Source: Coprinopsis marcescibilis
Taxonomy: Eukaryota > Basidiomycota > Agaricomycetes > Agaricales > Psathyrellaceae
Assembly: GCA_004369085.1 (NCBI GenBank)
Contig: ML210202.1
Location: 98,465-162,464, forward strand
Direction: 5' to 3'
Length of the DNA: 64,000 nucleotides
The notes beneath the pieces were generated by a model, which ran no database searches, had not been told where the DNA came from, and saw nothing but the letters and a program-made list of their open reading frames with translations. Shown here piece by piece: positions 1 through 12,907 of this stretch. A program made the translations under genes and the position numbers. The first letter of the stretch is position 1; the number at the start of each line of letters is the position of its first letter.

Positions 1-2221
1 GAAGCCAGGTTGTATATCAGGGACCCCTTCCTTGCGCTCATTGCCATTGTCACGTTCTCCCTCCTTCTCTTTATCCTTATCCTTGCCCTCCTCCGACCCT
101 CCATGAGCGCCATCCTGCCCATTTCCGGTGTGATCAATTGATGACGATACCTCCCCTCCCCGCCTAAACACCGCCAAGCCCCTATACCCAGCCACAAACA
201 CCCATCGCTCTCCAAGCTCCACATACCCAATCTGCCCAACCTGGCTCACATGCCCATCCAGCATACTATCAGTCCACAGCGCAAGCGGGTCGAGCTGAAC
301 ATCTTTCAGCTTCTCCTCCGGTGTTCGTTCCTGTGACCGAGAAACCACATCCTGAGGAGGGGGGTGAGAAATACCGTCCCGGGAAGCGTTCAGTTCGCGT
401 TTCCCTGAGGCGTCCGGTGCATCTCGAGCCAAAGCAGCTGTAGCCGACACGATAGCTGAGTCAGGAGATGAACTCCCCCTGCCCCTCGTCTCCTTGAGTC
501 CTTCAAACCGATCCGCAAATATCGCCTCCTCATCGAAGAGTCCACTCTCGAATGGCGGATAGTGAGGGAAAACGGATTTGTATTCCACTTTCTTCGTATC
601 TTTCTTTGATGTTTGGCTGGATATGGAGGCCGTCTCTCCATGTTCCTCCTCTTCAAACTCTTGTTCGAAAAAAACTATCAGCCAGTCAGTAAAGTCATCG
701 AAGATCCTGGGTACGAGTGGACACACCATGACGGAGTCCTGAATCGCGCTCCCTATTCCTAGTGTCAACCCCATCCCATTCCCCATTTTCATTCTCGCCA
801 ACAGAGTCACTCCCGGCACGCCCTCCTCCGGCACGGTCCTCCCACCACTTCGGGCCCACATAACTCCCCTTCGCCACATTCGCCGGCAACTCAATCCTGA
901 CACCATTGAACGCCCAAACCAATGGCTGAAACAAGATATGCTGCATCCCTTGCACACGCTGCACCTCTTTTCCATTCCGTACATCCCACACGTACGCGCG
1001 ATGGTCGGACGCTGCCAGCAGGTAGGGGTAAACAAAGCGGAAGGCGGAGGTGAAATCTCGGATACTGCTTTGGTTGGTTTGAGGGGCGAGACCGATGCTT
1101 TGAGGGTCATCTATCGTAAACGTCACGCGGGGAACTGGGATGGTGAGGTGCGGTAGGAAGCGGGGGCTGAGTTTGTGTGGTTTACTGGGTTGAGATGCCG
1201 ATGAGGACGCTTGGGGTACTGGCGGTGTAGGAGGGAATACAACGTCTGCTTGACTCGCTGCTTGAAGTTGGGCGGACTGTGGTTTGCATTGCGCTGGTTA
1301 CCAAATTGTCAGGTTGAGACGTTGGAGTGGATGGAAGAAAAACTGACCTTCGATTTCGTTCTCGTCCACTGCAATAGATTCACTTCGCCACACTTCCTTA
1401 CCACCAGTTCCGTTGTTGAATATAATGTACCCATTTTCGTACTCGAGGTGAGCATATGGAACGACATGACCCTGCATCATCATCAGTTCGTGATGAAAAA
1501 AGATATAAACCTACGTACAGAAGGCAAATTCCACAGGGTTTCTCCACTTTCCAGGTCACTAACAACGAGCCCTCCCATATCTTCGCGGCTGGTTGTAATG
1601 AAGAACCCATTCAATTCGTCCACCTTGATTCTATGCACCACAGTCGGCGTTGGCTTGGGTCGTTCATGAGGAGCATCTTCATCTTCCGACCGATTTTGCC
1701 TTGGATAGTATCGTAATACATTCGATGCTGCTTGGCCAGACCACGAGCGATAGATCTCAGCTCGCCGCTTGCCTTCCGGTACCGCATATCAGTATGTGTC
1801 GCATCTACATTGCATAACCCGACTTACAGAACGCCTTCCATCCTATCACTCCATCGTCTGTGCCCACACCAGTAAGGCTTTGCTTGGAATACCATCCGTC
1901 CACTCCACCATCCGTCTCGAATGCCTCTGGGTCCAAAACATCTGGAGAGAGACCATCCCCGTCGTTCTGCCGCACAGCAACCGCACCTCTGGCACCAGGT
2001 GGGACCAATCCATGCAGACGGGCAGCCTTGCGATATATCGTCCCCTCATTAGCACCATACGTTTCCCCAGAAAGATTCCTGAGACTCTTGCATGTTCTTT
2101 GAACGGCTGATATCGCTGGAAGTGGCAAATACGATAAGATCTGAAGTAGTAGCTCTGGGGGGAGTTCCACGAGTTGACTCGTCGGCCTATCAGGACTGGA
2201 TTTCGTAGTTTCTGTTTGCAT
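1..2221 (-). CDS. F-box protein with probable beta-propeller C-terminal part (3' partial)
   Basis: Starts at the ATG at 2221. Residues about 18-46 form an F-box (LVELPPELLLQILSYLPLP, then a VQRTCKSL helix), the segment that binds Skp1 in SCF ubiquitin ligases. The first donor is at 1828/1827. Later exons on the minus strand include a stretch around 1000-1030 reading HRAYVWDVRNGKEVQRV, which looks like a WD40-type blade. Low-complexity acidic and basic segments follow toward position 1, where the gene leaves the window, so the C-terminus is not visible. By family it would act as a substrate receptor in SCF-mediated degradation; the target is unknown. The F-box is clear. The propeller assignment rests on one blade-like motif and is less sure. 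Confidence 0.75.
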
Positions 2222-3984
2222 TTCGTAAATGTGTTGTGAAGAGTCGTTATTTCATGATGATAATGACAGCCAATGAACTTGGTTAACAGTCGAGGCAAGA
2301 GGGAGCCTGCCAAGATGCTCGCAAAATGCGCCATCGCAGCGTGAGACGAAAACCAAGTCTGCACCTATATTACTAAGCCGGCCTGATGCCGGCATCTCTC
2401 ATCGCGATCCAAATCGACTTCGCGGGATCTCTGTCACTGTGGACCATATTCTTTCACCGTGCGTCTCACGTCAGGCATTGTAGTATAGAGGATAACGCAC
2501 CTCTCCCTTCCTCAAACGGTCCCTCGTTCGAGGACGAGAGAAGGTGCTTTTTGTTAATTTTTTGTTCCCTCACCTCTACGGCCGCACTGTGCTGACTTAT
2601 AATCGCGAAAACTCCGAATGTTGAGTGATTATAGCATTTAGCATACATAGTAAAAATAAAAACACTAGTGCCTTTCAAACTTTTGTCATATGTGATTAAA
2701 ATAACCAGGCTCCCCGGTTGGATATATAAATACAGTCCTTCACTGGGTGACTTTCCATAAGGATAATCTCTGAGCGGTGCCAGGCGGAGTGTGAATACGG
2801 CTCCAAATGACAATCTATTCCATTCCGTTTTCCATAAGCAATGAGCAATATAATACTCCGTCTCTACGCTGTATGACACTGTGGATCTGGAGCCTTTCCT
2901 GCTGAGGGCATGAGGAGAGTACGAAGGAAAGAAAGGAGAAAGAGGTTATGACCAAGAAACATGAAAGACGCGCTAATCAACTTGACACGCGTTACATGTA
3001 TCGTTCATACTATTACTAGCCTTAATACGCTGGTCTCAGTGCGAAGGCCTCCGAGGTGCTGGTTGCATGCAACACTTCTCCATGTTCAGGACTACCGTAC
3101 ACAACCCTAAAATAGCGATGGGCACTGTCCTCCGGGGTTAAATCGATAATTATAGCATTCGTGAGAGCCGGGGCAACTCAAAGAGGCAGGTAGGCTTTTA
3201 TTCCAGTCTGTTCGAGGGGGGGGTACCCTACGAACAGATTCTATTTTATTCAGACCCACTTGCCTAGCAACGACATTGATTTCAGGTACGGGGTCCCAGC
3301 GGCATCTCGGCCAGTCCATTTATTATATTCGTAGAAATTCAAAAGTGCTTATGGAAAGTCACCCACTAATAAACAGAAAAGAAAAACATTAGATTATCAA
3401 CAAGTTTCGGACTAGTAGTCGGAGATCAAGGCCCAACTTCCAGGGACAACATGCAACAATTCTCTTCAAACTTATGCTGCACATCGAAAACACTGCTCTG
3501 GATGTTGGGGTAATTATATAGTGAGCTTTTTCGAATATGTACTTTTTTGTAGGGGCAAAACCCGCAAACTTATGTCATCGCCGTTACAGTTCGCAGCGAA
3601 CGAAGCCGAACTTCGCTGTCGCGGCAGTGTCGCTTGTCCATCAAGAAGGCTTAGTAATATGGGTGCAGACTGGGTGTCCGCGTGAGACATTGATGACTCA
3701 TCAGTCCGCGTCTATCGGAGCTTTGCAACGAGCGCCTACCGAGCTCGGTCAGTCGTCGATCAGGATTTCCGATGTTTCAACCTGCTCAAAGATTTGAGAT
3801 TCTTACCGTTTAAAGCAGACAATCTACACGCCAAGCTCAATAGTCACGTCCGATCTGTGGTCGCAGAACACAATTCCCAACGACATTCTTTCCACTGATG
3901 TATACAGAAACGTGAGACGTAACTCGCTGTGAGAACAATCTAAAGTTAACCAAGCGTCCCTCCTAACAGGTCATATCGTTACTG
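2222..3984. other. Intergenic, no gene seen
   Basis: Only short, compositionally weak ORFs are present. A tRNA-like A-box/B-box pair near 2481-2535 and a partial hammerhead-like core near 3660-3710 (minus strand) were examined and rejected. Confidence 0.6.
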
Positions 3985-5927
3985 TTATTCCAGCCCAAAC
4001 CAACCCCCGAGTCGACTCCAAACCTCCTCCCTCGCCCTATTCACACTTTTCTCAAAATCCCTCTTACACGCACAGCATATCTGCAGGGCGATGCCTTCCC
4101 CATCACCATCGGTAATATCGGTCCCATCATTCGCATTCCCTCCTCCTCCTCCTCCGGTTCCTGCACCTGCGCCTACACCACCACCTCCACCATTTTGTGC
4201 ATGCATCGCAGTGGCCGCAGTCCCAGAATACCTAAAGTCCCTTCTGTTAAGCATCCCTTTGGCTTGCAAAAGCGTGTACAACGGATCAGCATCCCGCCCG
4301 CACGCGATCCCTCCCACAGATCTCAAAATGTTAAGCACAATGAAATAAAACGATTCAATGCATTTGTTGCCTGTTTGACCTGACGCATAATAATGCGAAC
4401 CTGAAACAGTATTCAGTAAGCGGGCCAGAAGGGTGTGTGGAAATGCGTAATTGCGGGAACGCGATGAAAATAAGAAGCGAGAAGAAACGTTGAAACAAGA
4501 ATAACAATAAAACGTACGCCATAAACAATCCCGCGCTGGCTCCCTTCCTTCCAACTCCTTTTCCACAAACTCTGAGATATACTTTTGCGCCGCCTCTCGG
4601 CCTTTAAAGGTCCTAATCAACATATCGCGGTTGAGTGTGACACTGCGTTCCTTCACAATATCCCTAGCCTTCACCCTAGTCATGCCATACGCGGACGCCG
4701 CATCGCTGGCCACACTGCCGCCTCCCACACTCCCAGCAGCAACATCCAACGCCAACGCACCCACACTCGTACCACTCATAATCTTGCTCGGGCCATACCT
4801 GCACAAATCATAAAACGCCGCCTTCAAAAAATCGCCCGAATAATCCATCGCGTCGACGCCATCCACAGGCTCAGCTGCACCTGAACCCCCGTCTTTTGCT
4901 CCCGTCGCAGTTTCCGAGGTAGTAGCAGAACTAGGAACCGAGGAAGAGGCTACGCACATGAGCATAAGGCTGACACAGATGAAGCGATTATCGACGTACT
5001 TTCATTCCTACTTCCACCTGACACACACGACCCATCCAAACCAAGCTCCACCGCCAACTCCATGAGGAGAAGAGGGTGACAACACGTCTCCCTCGGCATA
5101 TACCGCCCCTTGTCATCCACCGCCGCCAGTTCCCGTGCATCCCAGCCAGCCAACGTCGAAGGCCAATCAAGCTGCAGCCGTGCAAGGCACAGAGCATGAA
5201 GCGACGGTACGAGGTACTTGGTGCTCAGTCGGAGGACTGCAGATAGTTTGGGAAAGTCGTTGGAGCGGGGGGAGGTAAAATATCTGTGGAAAATTGAGTT
5301 TCGTGAGTGACACGGAGCAGAATAATGTGCGTACAGGCCATCGTATATCGCGCTCAAAAAATAAAACACATCCGAGGGACGGTCGTGAAGCTCCACCCAG
5401 GGACATCCGTCGATAAGATGAGGCGTATTCGTATTGCTCGAACTATTCGAACACCCTCCTCCTCCGACTCCCTCTCCTCCAGCAGACGCCGCACAGCTAA
5501 TTGGCTGAGGGACCATAAATAGATCCCTGAAGACCTCTGATTGTCTCTCTAATTGCCCTTTATGCACCCTGAACGCAGCGCTACCGGCCAACAGCACTAT
5601 ATTCCCATCAGGGAACCAGAAATCCGAGCGGATGAGGCCTTCCCAGCCGCCCCAGGCATGCGTCGGAGCTGCAGCTAGCGTCGTCGATTTATCTGTAGTG
5701 GCTGAAGACGGCGTAGACTTGCTCAGACTTGTTGAATTGGGGCTGGGTGAGACGGTGACGCTGTGGGTGGCGGGCACGTTGCCTGAGGCGATCGACATTG
5801 TGCTCCCTCCAGATTGAGATTGAGAGGATAGGGATAGATATGAGTGCCAAGGTGGCTTTTCGAGGGTTGGAGAGCTCCGTAGTACTTTTGAATTGTTTGT
5901 GGTTGAGACTGGACGGCATATCTCCAA
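3985..5927 (-). CDS. BTB/POZ domain protein with glycine-rich, cysteine-containing C-terminus
   Basis: The N-terminal BTB fold is recognisable from FWFPDGNIVLLAGSAAFRVH, then QSEVFRDLF and WVELHDRPSDVFYFLSAIYDG, the usual Agaricomycete BTB layout. It is followed by a helical region (LSAVLRLSTKYLVPSLHALCLARL). Introns read from frame and splice sites are 5334-5284 (51 nt), 4999-4950 (50 nt) and 4517-4401 (117 nt). The C-terminal exon has a Gly-rich linker and a CCACKRDFEKSVNRAREEVW segment, a Cys-x2-Cys pair also typical of this family's tail. Codons 5' of the in-frame Met near 5798 (MSIASGNVP) are low-complexity, so that Met is a possible alternative start. BTB proteins are usually dimerising adaptors, often for Cul3; the partner is unknown. 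Confidence 0.75.
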
Positions 5928-7034
5928 CTCGTCTGTCCTTGAGCTAAATCCAGTATGAGGCGGACAGGGGTCACGAAATATGCCGGACCAACAGGGGTTC
6001 TCCAGCCATTTGGACGTGTTTGAGTTTAAAAGCAGTCGAGATTACGTCCCAGGGTGTTGTGACAGTGATAGTGATATAAAAAAACTTCCCTGGTAGCTTC
6101 AATATCGTTAGGATAGGTCCAGTAGACGTTGAAAAATGCTTACCCTTCAAATCACCAGCAATGAGATGGTCTAGATTCTGCGGGTGAGTTTGTGCACCTT
6201 GAATTGTGCATACAGATGCAATGGTTCGCATTATCCAAATTCCAAGTTTACGGATTGTTGGAGGACTCCAGAAACCAGCGAAATCAAGACGAGCCCCTGG
6301 CAACCGTGGTTTTCTCACATTTCGGCATCGGTTCGGCAACAATGCATCAGTACCTACTCTTGAGTCGAGACTCTGAGTAGCGTCTTTCCTTGCATCAATT
6401 TTCCCATTTGCTTCCTGGCTAGCGAGGCGCTTTGTTTTATAGTTTTCCAAAAATACAAGTTATGTAGCGTGGCTATCTATGGCATATCGTAATCATCATC
6501 AGACACCGAATACACAGTTTTCCTTCTCCAATCACTAGCAGCCCCTGGCTAGTCTGGGACAACTCCACTGAATTTCGTCCAATTTCAGCAACGTTCATGC
6601 CGCAGAGCCAAAGCTATAAATGTACGCAAATTTCATGCAGAACCTTAAAACCTAAAACCTAAAACACAGCGGAGATGGCCAGGCAGGCCCATTTATACCT
6701 ATCGATTGTCACATATATTGCAGGTGGAGCTGTTGGAAATTGCTAAGTTGCGTGGAATTCGGGTCGAACCATTTTTCTTGTTCAAATCTCTCAATGTGGG
6801 GCCGGATAACATGGGAGTAAAATTAACCTTGCCAACTTTGTGCCAACTAGTGGCAGCCTGCCGGCAGAGTGAATTGGAAACGCTTTGCGTTCGGTTCGCA
6901 CGGGTGGACCAATGTCACTGTCAGCTTCAAACGAACCTCTTCTTAATACTGCTCTCTTTCTTAACGGGCGCCTCGCGTTGCCTTCCGAGTGACATTCCCT
7001 GCTACTTACTTTCTCCAAACCGCTGACATCGGTC
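5928..7034. other. Intergenic, no convincing gene
   Basis: A 159-codon minus ORF (5971-6450) lacks any recognisable domain and is treated as chance. About 6795-7034 is weakly similar to the upstream region of the inverted paralogue at 35.8-36.0 kb, so it is probably the promoter of the next gene. Confidence 0.5.
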
Positions 7035-8781
7035 ATGAACAATGGTGGTCCATCTTCCATAGACTCTGTCTTCCAGTAAGCAGCGACAATACGTTACCAG
7101 AGTGCACTACTCGGACGCTGACACACCTCGTCACAAGGTTAGGTCCCACAGTAAGCTCATGCTGAGAGATATAGTCTTCAAGTGTAACTTGAATAACGCC
7201 TTCCCCAGCTGATAGGATCCCAGCTTGCCTTCTTCTTGTTCGGTGCATTTATAGTACAACTATGTGAGTACCTCTTCGATCACAAATATCCTGTATATCC
7301 CAACCTCCCTCTCCCCGCGTGCATTCAGACCACTACATTACCAACCCATCAGGCACCGAGAAATATTACACCAAGATTCTCGGTTCGTTGGCTACCCCAA
7401 GTTTTGAAGCACATGTCAATTTTCATACTTACAATATATGACACAGTGACTTTCATCACCGTCGCCGAACTACTGAGCATTCTAATCATATGCGACCATG
7501 CCTGGCACGCACTCATACGCAACAAGGCAATCCACGAAAATCACATACTCTCAGTCACAGCACCATTCTACACAATCCTCAACGGGAGCCGTGAGTCATT
7601 GGGCATTGACCTAAGCTGATTGAGCCCGTTTCTGACGTTCTGAACATGTAGTGGGCGTATGCTTCCAGTGGCTTTTCTCATGGTACGGGGCGTGTCTGAA
7701 CCAAACATAGCACTACTGATTCGTCCGATAGGCGAATCTACTCCCTTCGGTCGAATGGCTTTGATTTCGCGGTTGCCGTGGCCGCCGCCGTGGTATGACG
7801 TTCGAGTTTCCATATACAAAAAAATTGACACTCAGTTCACTCACAGATATCCATAGTCCAATTCGGTGCTTCCATCGCAACATGCATGATGGCGAGCTTC
7901 CCTCCTTCTCAAACGCACCCGACGTTCTGATCCCTTGATTTAGTTCTCAATGGCAGGCAACGACTTGAGCAAAGTACACAAACTCGGCATTCCAGTCGGG
8001 GTCTACCTAATCTCGGGTCTCATCTGTGACCTATCTATCTCGATCGCTATGATCTGCCAGGTCTGTCATGATTTGCTTTCGGGCTTATGCTTCCTTTAAT
8101 AAGCCCCAACAAACTGCTCAGTTCCACAGGTATCGACAATGGACACAGTTAAGGGCGACGAAAGTCGTGCTTACAACTCTAATTGTCCATACCATCGAAA
8201 GCGGCATGGTTGTCACATTCCTCGCCCTCGCCAACGTGGTGCTATTTTACACCCGACCACACGACTCAATCCATATCGCCATGTAAGTCTCTCCGTTTCC
8301 CCTTTATTCCACGTGTCGAGTCTCGACTAACACAGGGCATCCGATTATCCCGAATAGCCACTGGTCACTAGGTCGAATGTAAGTCCACCACTTGCCACAG
8401 TTGAGGCTTCATGGCACAAATTCTCATCCTCAGAGTTGCAACAGTTATGCAAACGTCATACTTGCAACCCTGAACAACCGCCATCATCTCCGCAAAATAA
8501 ACCAAGCCCCAGATCACAGTCTTTCCCTCCAAACTAGCATCAGGTTTACGCCTGTAGACAATCACCACCCTTTTACCAACACAGGCGTTTCCAAGTCCCG
8601 TTCGCATGTTATCCACTTGGACTCCGGCATGAAGGAAGAAGAACAGCTTCCTGAATCAGTGTTGCGCAAATACGCCGCCCAGACCCATACCGGCTCACTC
8701 AGTAACAACGTCAGACTTGGAGACCAGGAAGATGGTGATACTCGACACCCTTCCCAAGCCCACCTGGTATCTTCTCGATGA
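7035..8781 (+). CDS. DUF6534-type integral membrane protein (copy 1), possibly frameshifted
   Basis: Multi-pass membrane protein of the Agaricomycete DUF6534 type. Reconstructed exons are 7035-7075, 7138-7150 (13-nt microexon), 7209-7263, 7329-7382, 7447-7590, 7669-7682 (14-nt microexon), then 7847 onward. They give LGPTLIGSQLAFFLFGAFIV, a YYHYI-like loop, VTFITVAELLSILIIC, and FGASIATCMMASF. A later exon gives KVVLTTLIVHTIESGMVVTF and LALANVVLFYTRPHD, and the last gives HWSLGRIYANVILATLNN, the family signature near the last helix, followed by a polar tail. The same exon plan is found in the inverted paralogue at 34.2-35.8 kb. Around 7905-7950 this copy has one base fewer than the paralogue and needs an unusually short intron, so it may be a pseudogene. 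Function unknown. Confidence 0.65.
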
Positions 8782-9082
8782 AGGGGGTTCGCCTCGGGCG
8801 TTCAGAGTACTGCCCATCATAATCAAACGACTTGCCATTTTATTCCCTTGCTTTCACGCTTTCGTCACTTCGCGTTTTCATGCTTTCATTCCTCTCTGCG
8901 TTCTCTATCCGTCACTCTAGCATAGACCCAATAGTAAATACACACGGCCCATAATTCATGTAATCACCGGAGTTACGGTGAAATGGAGAAGTAACAGTGG
9001 CAGAAGCTTATTGTTTCAGGAATCAGTACGGTATTTTCGACCCTAATCCAACATGTAATATACAATCCGAGTTGGGTAACGC
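8782..9082. other. Convergent intergenic gap
   Basis: Short spacer between the 3' ends of the DUF6534-type gene and the XPF gene. No further signal was seen. Confidence 0.5.
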
Positions 9083-12000
9083 CTACTCGCCCTTATGCAA
9101 AAACTCCCAACAGTTCTTCCCCGGTTCATCCCCCAAAATCTCCTTCAAGCCCTCCAAGCTCAGCGCACACAGCTCCTTCACACTCCCCACCTTCCCCATC
9201 ACATATCTCGCATTCTTACTTGTAATCCCCGGTAGGCTCCTCAACAACTCCTCCCCCATCTGATTCTGATTCGCATTAGCGTTCCCACCTACACCCACAT
9301 TGCCATTCAAATCATACTCCCCATTCTCCCCCGCACCAACCGCCACAGCCTTCGCTACATCTGGCTCCGCAAAACCCCTCTTCAAATCCCCAAAAATCTC
9401 AGCGGTAACAAAAGGGCTGCTGCTCCATATGATCCGCAACCGCGGAAAGCTGAGCGTCAACAACACAATTTTACTCTGTACACTTATCTGCGTGTACTTT
9501 GGCGCGTCCTTCTCATCCTTCCTTCCGGAAGAGCCCCCAAACTTGGTGGGATACTTGCCGCTGGGCTTGGCATAGGACTTGAAGTCGGTGACGAGATCCA
9601 ACGAGAACGCTTTGTCTTCTTCAAACTCGATCAGGAGAATCGGGTACTTGTAGTGCACCGACATCAACTCGCACTGCGTGTATCTAGATTGGTAGCAATA
9701 GTGACATATGATCATTGATTAGTATGTTTTGCGACTTCGGGGAAGAAGAAAGGAACGCACAGCCGCCCACTGGTAAAGCTTTGAACCAGATCAGTGAGAC
9801 TCTTCCTCTCGACACACATCTCATCACCAAGGATGTAATCGCCAACCGTTAGAGTGGCAGGTACGACCTTGATATTCGCGGCATGTAGAAGCGAGGGAAG
9901 CGCCGATCTAAACTCTCGGAGATCCACGATGATCTGCATAAATGAATTAGTCGGGTAGTGGAGAAAGGGACGCCGAGGACAAATTAAAACGAAACGCACT
10001 CTCGACTCTTCCTGATTCAATTCCCTCCTCCCACCTGCGAACCTCGTGCTAATCGTCTTGATCATATCGTCGTTCCTCCCCACCCCTTCCCTCCTCTCAT
10101 CTTGAATCGTCATAACCAATGACTATGACATCGTAACCAAACACTTCAGTCCAGAAATCCGAACCAGAAAACGAAATTGACAAGACTTACCCCACGCTCC
10201 CTAATTAATTTCTCAAAGCTCTCCTTCTCCTTCCTCATCGCCGCCAGGTACTTTTGCTCTTCGCACGAATCCCTATACACCATATGATACACCCTAACTG
10301 CCAATCCCTTATGCGAGTTTTTGTATACCTAGGACCACAATATGAGCATCGAATCCAATTAACCAGATCTGAAAAAACGCACCTCGATTCTCCTAATAAA
10401 CTCAAGGCATGGCTCCATCATAACCACGAACCGTGGCTGAACCTCCTCCAAAAGCCTATCGTCGCCATCATCACTATACGCCCTCACGATCACATTTTCC
10501 TCCGGTGTAACCAATCCATAAAATTCGTTAAATTCATCACCGAAACCCCCACCCGTTGAACCAGACGATGTCGCCAGTGTCAGCGAAACGGAAGAGATAT
10601 CCTCGTTATCCACATCCAGGAACGAATCCCCAAGCTGGTTCAAGGTCGCGCTCGGACCCGTGAGGTCGATAACTTCCCTTTGCTCCGTTGCCCACCTAGA
10701 AAATGAAATGACAAGTGAGAAGTTGCTTCGGGAGAAAAACGTGGACAAACGTACAGATCTTCAAAATCCTCTGGACCAATTACCGGTGCAGTCTGACTGA
10801 CTGACCTCCCCGCAGAAGGAGGCGCCCCACCCCTCAGCCTTCTCCGACTTTTATTCTTGTCCGCCCTCTCTTGATCCTTCTTTAAAAGCGCCTCACTGAC
10901 CCCAGGCGTTGGCGTCGCATTTCCACTAACACTAGCACTGATGCTTCCCCCTCCACCACCCACACCCCGTTGCCACATCCCACTCCACGCTTTGCCCCCA
11001 TTTCGGCCATGGGCAGTATTAGTCTCCGAGTCTTTCCCCATCCCGAGCCTTCTTTTCCACCACAAATAACCACCAAGCTTGTCCATCATCATCTTACGCC
11101 CCTTCATCCCTCTCTGCGCACTCAAATTCGCACTAGCTAGGTACTTGGCTATCAACCGCACATCATGCATAGAGGACGTCATAATGAGCGTCGTATTGGT
11201 TCCAGGAATGGGGTCTGTATCACTGGCAATCAAACAGGGACCACGAAAATGGAAGTGAGAGGTACCTACCTTTCCCCTTCCTGACCCTCTCCATCTGCAT
11301 AGTCTCCAGACCCACAATCTCACCCTCAATCTCTTCCATAATCTCAGCCAAAGCATCCCATTTTGGTAGTTCCTCGAGCACAGGATCCATAGCCCTCGGC
11401 AACCATCCAGGGCGTTTCTCCCCTTGCTCATCCAGCACAGCAGCTTTGCCCTTTCCTTTGCCCGTTCCTTTATCCCTAAGAACTCCTTCGCTCTCATCCA
11501 ACACCGCCCAAGCATCCTCGTCGTCCACCAGATCAATCACTTCTTTGTCTTTCGCCGAAGAATTAACGGCCTTGGGCTTAGTCGAAAGCGTATAGCACCT
11601 TCTCCGCGCAAACTCGAAAATGATGTTGGCAGCATCCGTCATCATCCAAGGTGCGTGGTTGATCTTGGTAGCGCCTTTCGCAGTTGTGTTGTCCGCTTCC
11701 CTCAGCGTTTCGAGGTACGCGTGGAACTGGAGTGCATCGTATGAAAGGAGGTAACTGAACGAAGGCGTTAGGATAGAATCTGGGTATCGAGGAAGAAATA
11801 AGGAAGGACGACGAAATTCACCTCAAGAGATTCCTCAATGTTGTCAAATCGCTAACAAGCTGCTTGGTTTTGGGGCCCACTTTATGCCACACAGGGTCCA
11901 GTTGCCTGCGCACGATGATATCAAACTGACGAAAGTAGGCATTATCGATGTTCAGGTCGTCTAATTCGATCTTTTCGAGGCTCAGTTACAGGCCTGAAGT

Positions 12001-12907
12001 CAAGTTCAGGAAATGAACTCACCTTGGTATTCGACCTCTTCAAATCGGCCAAGGTCCCAGTCATGCACTGAATAATTGCATGATGTATCTCAGACATGTT
12101 CTCCGTCATGCCTGGATACAGCTCAACCACATCCGCCACTCTTCGCTCCAGACATTGCTTGATCTCGTCGTGGAACCTACAATACTATCGTCGTCAATAC
12201 TAACGATTTCGAACAGCACAGCCACAAACCTAGGATAGATGTTAACCCTCCTGACCTGCAACTCTTTCATGACGTTCTTTAACGGACTCATCCCACTCGT
12301 TATATGCTCCGGCTGGTCCGTAAAGCCTTTCACGAACCCATCCCTATTCTTCTCCCTAAACAACCGCACAATGAACGCTTCCAAAGCAACCGGCGTCACC
12401 CTACATACCGTTAAGCAATATGTTCAACAATAGTACCCCATAATGCATAGCAATACCAAAGCACTCACCTCTCAGCGTGCAAAACAACCAATCCAGTAAT
12501 CATCTCGACTGGTAGATCCCCCAATAACATATCAACAACCAATATCCTCGACGTCACACTCAAGATGCCTCCTCCTTTGTACAGTTCCTGCCTTCCACCG
12601 CTATTAAGCACCCTCATTCAAGATTGGGGGTTACGACTCACCTCTTTTCCCGCGGAATCTCGTATCCCACAATCCTTAAACCCGGGTTTCGGCACCCCAT
12701 CAAACCCATCTCCTCCCCATACCCAGTCTCCTCCTCTGAGCTGGCCCCAACCAACAGGACCAAGTTCTTCGGCGAGTCGTAAATCTTGAGCAATGTGCAG
12801 ACGACACGTCGCAACCCCAGGCCTCGCGCGAGGACTACAAGGTCACTCGTCGCTGGGTCGTGGATCGCCTCAAGGACGTGTTTGTGAAAGGGTAGGAGTG
12901 TAGACAT
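9083..12907 (-). CDS. RAD1: DNA repair structure-specific endonuclease XPF/ERCC4 (Rad1/Rad16)
   Basis: Catalytic subunit of the XPF-ERCC1 type nuclease, which cuts 5' of lesions in nucleotide excision repair and resolves flap or crosslink intermediates in the nucleus. The start at 12907 gives STLLPFHKHVLEAI, the usual XPF beginning. Helicase-like N-terminal motifs follow in order: GGGILSVTSRILVVDMLLGD, ITGLVVLHAERVTPVALEAF, FVKGFTDQPEHITSG and VMKELQVRRVNIYPRF. The middle exons hold long low-complexity inserts (Gly-rich, Lys-rich). The ERCC4 nuclease domain is intact: IVDLREFRSALPSLL, GDYILGDEMCVERKSLTDLV (the GDXnERKX3D catalytic motif) and SFTSGRL. The C-terminus has tandem helix-hairpin-helix motifs (LRSLPGITSKNARYVMGKVG), the ERCC1-binding region. 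At least ten introns. A decayed copy of part of this locus lies near 20.6-21.3 kb. Confidence 0.95.

Noticed and set aside
2474..2556. tRNA-like sequence: A-box-like TAGTATAGAGG, B-box-like GTTCGAGGAC, then TTTTT
   Set aside because: Acceptor and anticodon stems do not pair and the T-arm loop has the wrong size. At most a tRNA relic.
3660..3710. Hammerhead-like CTGATGAGTC on the minus strand
   Set aside because: The second half of the core (GAAA) and stems I/III are missing.
4091..4348. Plus-strand Pro-rich ORF opposite the BTB gene
   Set aside because: Antisense shadow of the Gly-rich segment of the BTB C-terminus.
5971..6450. 159-codon minus ORF
   Set aside because: No domain, no splice logic, low-complexity composition and no start context; probably chance.
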